Assembly: GCA_936440205.1 (NCBI GenBank)
Contig: OW387150.1
Location: 37,940,295-38,004,294 of the forward strand
Reading direction: 5' to 3'
DNA from: Lepidonotus clava
Lineage: Eukaryota > Annelida > Polychaeta > Phyllodocida > Polynoidae
Length of the DNA: 64,000 bases
Under the pieces are notes generated by a model. That model did not search any database. It had not been told where the DNA came from and saw only the letters and a list, made by a program, of their open reading frames with translations. Positions 27,701-39,700 of the stretch are shown here, one piece after another. Within the stretch, counting starts at the first letter, position 1. Each line of letters begins with the position of its first letter. The translations under genes were made by a program, and so were the position numbers.

Positions 27701-30700
27701 CTTAGTGTTTGTATGAATATATACATAATGATGTAGAACCTATAGCTGTGGACATACTCAGGGCATTGCAATAACGGAGGCAGGAGAAGTCTGTGCTTGT
27801 CGTGGTATAGTCCTTGGTTGTCGGGTCGTAGTAAGGGTAGCCCACCTTCAACACCTGCAGGGAGTGGCCGTGGATGTGAACCGGGTGGTCGTTCCCATTA
27901 ATCACACCAGCTAAAATCAAACAAAACAGGATAAGAGTATTTCTTCTTGGGATTTAATGCCCCATACCCACTAAGCCATCTGACCATTGTTGGTAAAGTC
28001 ACTGGCATATTAAGCAAGCTTAATAATTCACCAGTGATTTTGCCAGCAATTTTATGGGCTATCCTGCAGCCCATTGCCCAGAATACACACCATAAAAAAG
28101 CTGCAACAATATCATGGTGAGAACAAATGTTCAGGAAACAATCATAATGGGGGGATTTTACTGAGGTCTGAATGGGTGGAAAAGTTGGCATATTCTTTGT
28201 GTAAAAATCAGCAGATTTGCAGTCAATTCAGACAAGTAAATATGCCACTTCACTCTATTTGACCAAGGAGTGTGGCATCCTCTGACAAGATATTTAAGAT
28301 TTTTTGCAACCAATAAAACCATGCTTCTGATTTTTTGAAAAAATAGAGCTAGATGATAAATTGTAGACTTTAAAGTTCAAACATGAATCAGGCTTAGACC
28401 TTGGCATGACAAGGTATGGTATGTATACCAAAAATATGCATGTAAAAAAAGTAGATTATAAACATGTAACTGACAGGAATGCTTGCAAGTTGCTGGGGCT
28501 GGCAGCAGCATGGGGAGGGAATAAGAGAGAGAGGAGCTGAGGGGCTGAGGGGGTGAGGGGTAAGACAATAGGGGGACAATAGTCAGAGGGTGAGGGGGCT
28601 AGGAGACAAAAGGGTGAGGGGGAAGAGGATGAGGGGCCAATGGGCAGGGAGCGAGGGGATGAGAGGGTGAGGGGAAGAGAATAGGTTGCCAATGGGCAGG
28701 GGGCTAGGGGGCAAGGGGATGAGAGGGTGAGGGGATAGGACGGGGGGCCAATGGGCAGGGGGCTAGGGGGGCAAGGGGACTAGGGGGTGAGGGATAACAG
28801 GACGGGGGGCCAATGGGCAGGGGACAAGGGATGGCTCAGCTAGGGCTCAGCTTGGCAGATGTTTGAATTCAATGATTACGAGTGATTAGATTTGTTCCAG
28901 AGGCATGCAGTTGAGTGAATGAATGCAACTACATCAGTGGCCTGTTGCACAATGACATTTCATAACAGCACAACCTTAAGGATAACTTTAAGAATGGTTG
29001 TGTAACAACACAAACTTGCATTGTTACAAAACCTTTATTTCTCTGTTTCTGCTGGATCAAATTAAATTCTGTAAATTGATAAAAAAAAGAAGAATCCTCT
29101 AAACATTACAGCTCATTATGATAATTCTAAATAGCTATTTTTTTGGTGTCAAAACTCGTGTTGTTATAATCAAAGTAACAACGAAATGTTGCGGTAATTT
29201 ATTAAATTCTTTGTTATAAAATTTATTGTGCAACCGGCCACAGATGTTTCAGCAAAGCCTGTTCACACAAGTGAGGCTTAACCGTACTAGGTGGTGTGGG
29301 GCTGGATTTCTAATGACCAACAACACACATATTATAGGTCATAAACAGACTGTAGCAATCACAATTTTCACTTTCCATCCTTTTTGAAAGAAATAATTGC
29401 TTTATGAAGAAAATCACTCTTTTCCTATTGATTTCTAAGGGAACAATCCAATTTTTTCCTTTGTGAAAAAACTGCCTCCAACACTCATAAAACGCAATAT
29501 TATTTATTTCAGGTAGCAAGGTAAAATTAACAATGTTATTTTCATATTTGCTGTTTCAAAGAAATGTTATGAGGTAAAGTATTCTAAATAGAGGTAAGCA
29601 ACTGCTTTAGAATTGACAAATTTGAACTGATTTCTGAAGATGGGATATTTGGTAAAGCGTTGTCCTTACTGACTTTTAAGCTGATCTTGAAGGACATGCT
29701 AAGTATTCTATATCATGGTATGAGCATGATTTTATATAAGTTGTGGTTGACAAAGTTCCCCAAGTTAACACATTTAGAATTAATCCCTGAGATGTTCACT
29801 GCCATTGTATTATTATAAGAAGACCTGGGGGAGTGTCCTAGGGTGGCTGTAAGTGTACTAAATAATGTTGAATACATGAAAATGAGGAGCGGTGCTTACA
29901 GCCTGCCAAGATGCACTATTCCTTGTACGTACCTCTCCTCAACAGTGCGGGTGATAAAACTGTGAAGTAACAACTAAACCCACAGTGCAGGATTTGCCCT
30001 ACATTGTCTAGGCCCTTGAAAAGACCTAGCTACAGGACCACTTCTTTTTAATTTTTTTCAAATGAAAAAATCCACTTTTCACTGGACAAAGGAGAAAAAC
30101 ACACCATATTTCTTAAAACTATGCAGTGCAGAGTTTTCATGCTGGCCACAGGATGGCTCAAAGTAAGGAAACAACAATGCTGAAGCAACAGCTGGTTTTC
30201 TATTGAACAGCAATAAGAAATGAAATACATACGTACCCTCCCAGTCAACTGGACGCAAAAACAGAGATTCATTTCAATAGAATCAAACTAACAGGGGCGG
30301 ACACATATAATATATATGCATATTTAGGTGGGTGCAGTGGTCTAGATATAGGCTAATTCTAAAATGCTGTGCATTAGCACATACACACAATTTATTTCTT
30401 CATTTGAAGTGAAATGCTGTATTACTATAATAAGAAGGTCTGCAGGGGTCATCCTCAGGTAGCCATACAACACATTTTGGTTCATCACAAACCAAGGGTT
30501 TGTACGATCCCCATGGGTCATATGACCACCTAAGGATGACCCAAATTCCTTCTTTATTCTATCACCCAAGTTATAATCAAAATAATGTTAACATATTATT
30601 AAAGGTACTAGATGCTGTTCAGCTTGATCTTTAATGACCAACAATATATCTATCTCGTGTAAGCAAATGTCAAGTCATAAATAGGCCATAGCAGTCAAAA

Positions 30701-33700
30701 ACTACTGAAAATATGCTTATCAAACTTGGCGTTTATTACTGTAGGTAGCAAGGTAAAATTTGTTTAAGTTATTTCATGTGGCATGTGGCATCTAGCTGAA
30801 CAGCATCTAGTATCTGTAAGGCTGAGACCTACTTTTGCTGTTGATTGGTAAGATGTTTGAGTGTGATACCTATGTACATTGTTGAATTGTAAGATGTTTG
30901 AGTGTGATACCTATGTACATTGTTGAATTGTAAAATATTTGAGGGTGAGACCTATTAGCATTTTTGATTGGTAAGATGTTTGAGGCTGAGAGCTATGTAC
31001 ATTGTTGATAGGTAAGATGTTTGGGGATGAGACCTACGTTCGTTGTTGACGGTGACGGCAAAGTTGAACTGGATGGTCTTATTGATGGGTAGGTGGAGGC
31101 GGTGCTCACAGCGGCGGCAAAGACCCGACACACAGCTCACAAAGTGACAGTGCTCTGAGCTCTGGTCAATCCCCTCCGGATAAGTCTGCAAACAACAACA
31201 ATTCATGTGGAACTCAACATGACAGTGCACACAGAAAAAAATATTATATAGTAGGAAATATGAAATACATTAGAGTCCATTTCAATGGAAGTAGGTACAG
31301 GATTACTAAGGATGGTACGAGCATTAGGAGAACTATAATTCTAGAGGCACAAGTTTTTGGGATGAAATAGGGTATAAACTATGTTTTAACATAATAAATA
31401 TAATCTTGCTTATTTCAGTAGCCTCAATTCTCGGAGCAAGAATATCTTACACAATAATTCAGTCCAACTCATGTCCAACCCTGGGGCATACCCAATGTGG
31501 GATGGGCTTATTGGTACCCACCATGGGGCTGGCCACAGCCAGCTTGTGCTGCACTCCATTGATGGTTGGCTTCTCGGTGACGCCTGGTCCTGGGAAGGCG
31601 AAGTGGAAGTTGAGGAAGTACTCGACTAGGTCATCCTCATCTGCAGGCTGGAGAGTGGGCTTAGGCAGGCTGAGTGAGAGGTCAGTGATTGGGTGACACT
31701 CAATGTGGTCTTCAGCTGTAGCTGCAGACCTGCAAGTGAGAAGAAAGTTGTCGGAAAATGGCAAATGATAAATTACTAAGGGACAATACTGTGTAGGTAG
31801 AAAAATGCTTTTTACTAATTATTATCAAAATTCTTGCAGCCTCTTGCTTACATTCATAGCATACAAACATTCCAGTTATCATAGCAAGAACGTGAACATT
31901 TTTTGTATACTTTTTAAGTTTCAAGATTTTGGGTCAATTTTCAGATCATTCTATAATTTGTACTCACATATAAGGACCGTTGTAGAAGTTACAGGCGTTG
32001 ACTTCAGTGTAGGAGTGGGGGGGGGGGGGGATGTACTCACGTATAAGGACAGTTGTTAAAGTGACAGGGGTTGCCTTCAGTGTAGGGTGAGGGGTGTTCT
32101 CACATATAAGGACAGTTGTAGAAGTGATAGGGGTTGCCTCCAGTGTAGGGTCAAGCTAGTATTAAACTCACGAATAAGGACAATTGTAGTAGTGACAGGG
32201 GTTGCCTTCAGAGCAGGGTCTTGGTGAGGTGGTCGGGTCGGCCTCTGGTGCCCCGTCATACCGCAGGATAGCATGCACATATCCAGCCTCCACTTTCTGT
32301 GGACAGTATCATAGCACTATGTGAAACTTGATTCAAATCAACCAGGAAGAAAACATTATTTTATTTTAGCAGATTCTTGCTTTTTTGTACCAAAATATAG
32401 CCTTGTTTCAAATAAAATGTTTAGCCCAACATTTTTTTGTCTGATACTATCTACTGTCCTAGGGATCAACTTGGTTGGTTCCTCTCAGTACAAGGGAAGT
32501 TTAGCCCGCTACAATTATATCAGTCATATAATCTTTTAAATGAGATACCAAATGATATTGTAGCTGTAATACATTGCATTGTGATGTGGAATAAACTGTA
32601 TGAAACCCAACTCCAGTTGATGGTCTAAGTGGTGTTTAAAAGGTTGAGAAATAAGTAGGAATCAATGTGTTTCGGTTGGTTAAGACCAGCATCACAATTG
32701 CCTTGTAATGCAGGTATAGAAACAAGGTAATGGGCCTATATGTAGCAAATTTTGTGGAATTACACATTCTTAAGTATTCTTGCACACATTATACACAAAA
32801 ATAATTAGAAGACTTAAACTAAAAACATCCCTTCACTAACTTTTTTGTCCTGCTTCACCTCCAACGTCTGGGCCCGGATCCAGTAGTTGCCGACAGAAAG
32901 GGGGTCTGTGGCCTCGATGTAAAAGTCATACCTGCAGACACATGACAGTTAAGCATTGAAATGTTATTTTACACACTTTTGGGTATTCAACTTATATTGG
33001 TCCACACACTCTCTGCGCTAGGGGACTCTGCATGGGAGACTGCAGGTTCACCCCAATTTTTATGGCCATCTGATTGGTCAAGAAGTGGTAATGTGACCCC
33101 AAATATGTCAAAAGCTCATACATTTGGCAATAGGGCGGACCTGCAGCTCATCTCAGCATCTAGTGAGTGTAGCGGAGGAGCAGTGTTGCCGCAGACCCCA
33201 GCTTATCTTCAACTGATATAATAATCTAACTGAGTGTACTAGGTGGATACTTGCCTCTCTCCGTTAAACACAATGACGGAGTCAGCAGGCTGGGGCTTCA
33301 GATGGTGGCCATCGGTGGCCATCAGGTACAGCTGGTGGTTGTCCACCGATACGCGCAAAGGGAACATCATGGACGCCCCTATCACCCGGAACCGGAAGTA
33401 ACTACCCTGCCGCACCTGGAGAATGAGCACAGAATAGAACATGGGTTAGGGTGGTGGTGAGTTAGGATGGTGTTTGGGTTAGGGTAGGGGTTTTTACAGG
33501 CCCACCCCAAGAATATTCTGGATGGACGTGTTCCCTTAATGCACCCCTCAAAAATGCAGTGTAGAAATAATAAAATGATTTTATTTTACAAAGTGCACTA
33601 CCTAAGACCAGCAAATGACACAGCATAATGAAACCATACTGGTGTAGAGCCCCCCTCCATACACATACAGCCTATGCTACATATACACAAGAGATTTTCA

Positions 33701-36700
33701 AAAAATACTTTAAGTGAGATCCAACTGATGAGGCAATGGAACTGTACACATAAAACCGCCGTAATAAATAATGGTCAAAAGCAATAACCTACACTAACCC
33801 TGCCTTCCTCCTAACTCCCTTCACCCAAAACACAACTATTTTTCAAAAAATGGTGACTGTCAAACAGGTTTTAGCTGTAGGGTGCCTCAGTGAACTCTCT
33901 ATACACAGGGCAGGCCTCCTGCTGCCAGCAGGGCCCCCACACACTGACCAATGAGAGCAGCTGGCACACACACCCTGGCTACCAGTACAATAAAACTGAC
34001 CAATGGGCAGTCAGTTCACAAAACAAGCGGCAAAAAGAGGGCCATGCCTGGTCATTCACGGTCTTGTTCACCTAGAGTTAACCCAGGCCTCATCACCACC
34101 CACTGAACTAAGACAACTTTTGATTTATACCATTATGAAAGAACATTTATTTTACACCATAGAGTTATTTGCATTTTAGCTGATGTAATCAATAGACGTT
34201 AGCGTGTTCTACAAACAGTAGAGCAACTGGGCCTACCTTGTACACTTCATAGGGGACGTAGGTCCGTTTCGGGTAGCGCATGTCCTGTCCGTTGTATTGA
34301 CCTGGGCATTAACAGGAGATACAATCAGTCTTTATATGTGTTATACAAATACGTGGTGAAATTAGGTTTTCATGAATGTAACATGATAGCAGATGATAAG
34401 CATTATCACAATTTCTAAAAGTTGATTTTGTATTCACCAATGTTTTTAACATCCGTTATACAAGTACATGGTGACTAAATTAGGTTTTCATGGAAGTAAC
34501 AAGCTGGCAGATGATAATAAGCCAAAGAATATCACAATTTCCAAGAGGTTGATTTAGTAATCAACAGGCTTTCGTTTTGATACTTTGACTGCCAGAGTAA
34601 GCATGTTCACCACTCAAAAGACAATGGGCTTCAAATTTAGATTTAACCTGATAATTACTTTTAAAAAGTCTCTGAAATTGACGAGCTGGTATTTCATGTT
34701 ACACCATAGAACACCAAGGACCTTTTAACTTAAACAATCCCAATGTTCTATGTACTGAGTAAGCTGTCCAACTGACCTCGTCCATTGATGAGTGCAGACA
34801 CAAATGGTAACACTCCAGCATCCACACCGTCGTACTGCTTCGTAGAGTTGTAACAGATGTCTGTGTTGTAGTCATAGGGGTACCTACAGATAAATTGTTA
34901 CATGTGAAGATTTTGTAACATGTGTTTGGAGATACATTACTAATGATTATGTACAAAGCCATTCCCATAGGGTACAAACTTAGTATCCATAGGACTGACT
35001 CCTGGAATGAGTAGTTGAGAGCCCCAAACCCTGTATCAGATTTCTATAAGAACCAAATGGTCAGTCCAGCCTTAGGAATAACACTTGGGAATGAATCGGT
35101 CTGACATAGGACTGATTATAACTTCTAACTGCATCCTTAATGAAATCAAAAAAACCAATAGAATAAATTATGTTGATACTCTGACCGTAATTTAGATTTC
35201 TGAAGGGACTGTCTCTAACACTTGACAATGTCTATGATAGATATAAGTTTATGATCTAATAATTTGACCATGACTAACAAACTGTATAACTGCAATAACC
35301 AGACTCTTTCCACAAAACGGACTACCTTTTGGCTTTAACCATGCCTAAGTTACAGTGCTACTAACTTGACAGTGTCGAAGCCAACCATGATGAAGAGGTC
35401 TTCGGTGTTCTCCCTCATCCAGTCTTGGATCACCATGTAGAAGTCGCCTTCAAAGGGAGGCAGGGGGAAGTCGCCCTGAAACATGAACCAACGTGTAGAT
35501 GTCACCTTTAAAGAGCGGCAGTGGGAAGTTGCCCAGAAACCAGAACTACGTTAAGCGTCATGTCAAGCGTGGACAGGCTCTGTCTTTCTAATTTAACAGA
35601 AATTGAAAACAGAACTTCACTTTTTTACAAAGTGAAAACAAAAAAGCAACATTGCATTATTGACCATAGGCATTCACAGACACTTTAAGCAGTAACTGTA
35701 CATTGACGTGACTCCCCATACCAACACCAAAAGTGAAATCTTTACGTAGGACCACTACATTTTCTCACCCCCACTATATATCCAGACCATAAAACTCACA
35801 TACCCGTCTCTTGTGTACCGTCTCCTCATCCCGCTCCAGCACAATGAAGGCTCCAGCTGCGCCCATGCTGCGTTGTGACCCATAGTGACTGTGGTACCAG
35901 TGGGTACCAGCTGGGTCTGCAAGGAACCTGAAGGGGAAAAAAAGGTAAGTAGTTTGACTCTTGTACTCCTGATTAGTGAGAAAAGCTATCTATCCTGCTT
36001 TTTAATCCAAGTATTACTAAGTATTTCAGTTGATACTCTGGAAATCAACAACTGCAAGTTGACATATATTAGAAGAACCAAGCCTAAGCAATGTAGCTTT
36101 AATTGAAGGATCTTGGATCCAGGATAAGATAGTTAAAGAGAACTGAATATTTCAGAGCTAGTAAACCCCTATCAACATATACATACCAAATAATAACTCC
36201 TCATAGCTGAGTAAGACAATGTTGTATAGGTATCGTTAGAAACAGTCGACATCACACAAGACAAAATCTTAACCTCCTATCTGAAGGAGCTCAGTAACGT
36301 GACATGCAACGGCTACCATCTGCTGCATAAAACTAACCTAAAACTAAACAGTTTAGTGATTTGCTATTACTGATACTGTTAATGTTGTTACCAGGTCACT
36401 ATAACTTTTATGATAATTCTAGGTGAGTCCATTGATTCATTTTGACCAATTACTTGTGTATTGGACCTTCGTTGTGACACTGTTTTTCATTATTTCATTG
36501 TTTATCACTCATTCATCACCTTTTTCTTCTTTTTTCTTTTTTTCAAATCAACCTGGAATACCACATGTGTATTGTGATATTGAAGCAATAAACAAAAACC
36601 TAGATCTCCTATTCATGTCATGTTAGCATTGAGGAGAGTCAATATGTAAACCTCCCTGTAAAAGGTATATGTGGGTTCCTGTTACTGACCTATAGGTGAA

Positions 36701-39700
36701 GTGTTCCCCAGGGTTGATCGGACACTGCGACACCCCGTTCACACCGTCCATCCAGGGGGTGTTATGCTGCTTGGCCCCATGAAAGTGAATGGTGCTTCCC
36801 AACTCCTTCAGGTTATTGATCAGCGTGACCACCACCTGAAGGGGAACATGGGAGACAAGGGTTTGACATGGTGGTTTGTCACTGTGATGAGTCAGGATAA
36901 TAGTTTGGAGTCTACTCATTGTGAACTATTTCATGTTAAGCACTTTGTTTGTCAATATTACCACCTAGACAGAAAATCGCTTTATGTTATTGAGTTAAGT
37001 TTGATAAAAAAAAATCTATGTGGTGGGTGAGATGGACATGATGCTTTATTAAAGTTTGAACAGCAGGGTCTGATTTTTAGTTTATCAGGTTTGTAAATGT
37101 CACAGTTTCAAGATGAAAAACAAATAGTTTGAATATCTGTTGCATAATGTGCTACACTCATGATTCACTACCATTCTGCTTAGCAAAGGATTGACACACA
37201 TGCAGTGCCCTACATAGTCTCCCCCCCTGCCACATGCAGTGCCCTGCGTAGTCTGTCGCCTGCCCATGCAGTGTCCTGTGTAGTATGTCCCCTGCCCGAT
37301 GCAGTGCCCTGTGTAGTCTGCCCCCTGCCCCGTGAAGTGCCCTGTGTAGTCTGTCCCCTGCCCCATGCAGTGCCCTGTAGTCTGTCACCTGCCCCATGCA
37401 GTGCCCTGTGTAGTCTGTCCCCTGCCCGATGCAGTGCCCTGTGTAGTCTGCCCTGCCCTGTGCAGTGCCCTGTGTAGTCTGTCCCCTGCCCGATGCGGTG
37501 CCCTGCGTAGTCTGTCCCCTGCCCCATGCAGTGCCCTGTGTAGTCTGTCCCCTGCCCCATGCAGTGCCCTGTAGTCTGTCCCCTGCCCCATGCAGTGCCC
37601 TGTGTGGTCTGTCCCCAAGCAGTGTCCCATGCAGTGCCCTGTGTAGTCTGCCCCCTGTCCCATGCAGTGCCCTGTGTAGTCTGTCCCCTGCCCCATGCAG
37701 TGCCCTGTGTAGTCTGTCCCCTGCCCCATGCAGTGCCCTGTGTAGTCTGCCCCCTGCCCCATGCAGTGCCCTGTGTAGTCTGCCCCCTTCCCCATGCAGT
37801 GCCCTGTGTAGTCTGCCCCCTGCCCCATGCAGTGCCCTGTGTAGTCTGTCCCCTGCCCTATGCAGTGCCCTGTGTAATCTGTCCCCTGCCCCATGCAGTG
37901 CCCTGTGTAGTCTGTCCCCTGCCCCATGCAGTGCCCTGTGTAGTCTGCCCCCTGCCCCATGCAGTGCCCTGTGTAGTCTGCCCCCTTCCCCATGCAATGC
38001 CCTGTGTAGTCTGCCCCCTGCCCCATGCAGTGCCCTGTGTAGTATGTCCCCTGCCCCATGCAGTGCCCTGTGTAGCCCGTCTCCTGCCCCATGCAGTGCC
38101 CTGTGTAGTCTGTCCCCTGCCCCATGCAGTGCCCTGTGTAGTCTGTCCCCTGCCCCATGCAGTGCCCTGTGTAGTCTGTCCCCTGCCCGTGCAGTGCCCT
38201 GTGTACTCTGTCCCCTGCCCGTGCAGTGTCCTGTGTAGTCTGTCCTCTGCCCCATGCAGTGTCCTGTGTAGTCTGTCCCCTGCCCCATGCAGTGCCCTGT
38301 AGTCTGTCTCCTGCCCAATGTAGTGCCCTGTGTAGTCTGTCCCCTGCCCCATGCAGTGCCCTGTGTAGTCTGTCCCCTGCCACATGCAGTGCCCTGTGTA
38401 GTCTGTCCCCTGCCCTATGCAGTGCCCTGTAGTCTGTCCCCTGCCCCATGTAGTGCCCTCTACAGTCTCCCCCCTGCCCCATGCAATACCCCATGCAGTT
38501 CCCCGTGTAGTGTGTCCCGTGCCCCATGTAGTGCCCTGTTTAGTCTGTCCCCTGCTCGATGCAGTGCCCTGTAGTCTGTCCCCTGCCCCATGCAGTGCCA
38601 TGTGTAATCTGCCCCCTGCCCCATGCAGTACCCCATGCAGTGACCTGTGTAGTCTGTCTCCTGCCCAATGTAGTGCCCTGTGTAGTCTGTCCCCTGCCCC
38701 ATGCAGTGCCCTGTGTAGTCTGTCCCCTGCCCCATGCAGTGCCCTGTGCAGTGTGTCCCCTGCCCCATGCAGTGCCCTGTGTAGTCTGCCCCCTGCCCCA
38801 TGCAGTGCCCTGCGTAGTCTCTCCCTTGCCCCATGCAGTGCCCTGTGTAGTCTCTCCCCTTGCTCCATGCAGTGCATTGTGTTCTGTGTCCCTGCCCCAT
38901 GCAGTGCCCTGTGTAGTGTCTTCCCTTGCCCCATGCAGTGCCCTGCGTAGTCTGTCCCCTGCCCCATACAGTGACCTGTGTTGTCTTCCTTGTCCCATGC
39001 AGTGCCCCATGCAGTGTCCCTTATAGACTATTCCCTGCCTGATGCAAACCCTGTATAGTCTGTCCCTTGTTACCTGTTGTCCCTTGTAGACAATGATGGG
39101 TGGTCCCGGCAGGCTGTTGTTGTAGAGCAGCACCCTCTTCAGGGAACCGTCACCTAGCGGCACTGTGGACAGGTCTACGGGGAAATAAAGAACCAAGTTA
39201 ACACACAGTTGTAACACTCACACAGGCATAAATTACGTCTTACTTTTACAATTTCGTTCGAAAAATACAATTAAATATGACTGTTATATTTACCTATCTG
39301 ATATACACAATAATGAATAGACTTTGTAGTTCAGTTTATCAACTTATATTATTTTGTTAAGGATTTTAACAAAATCTACAATCTTACCAATAGAGATAAT
39401 ACACCAAGGTCAGAAACCTCAGGCTCAAAGAGTGTATGGTTAATGGTTACCCCAGCCAAGCATGTGACATTACTATAACGTTATAGCAATGTTCTCTTTG
39501 GTTCTGTATTGGTTCTTGTTACATTATTTTGATGGCTCCCAATAATGCTGCTGCAACTTTCACACAGTTCTGGTTATGTACTTCAACCTAGACAGAATGT
39601 TCTTATAATGTTCTTATAATGTTCTGTCTTGGTTTCATCCTAACCTCACCAAAAAATAATGTTTTAATAACATTCTGATTTGATGAGGTTTCAACCTAAC

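Noticed and set aside
37158-39217. Frames of up to 386 codons on both strands
   Set aside because: They follow the 33-bp minisatellite exactly and are equally long in several frames, which a real gene would not be. Only the exon 2 part (39074-39174) is coding.
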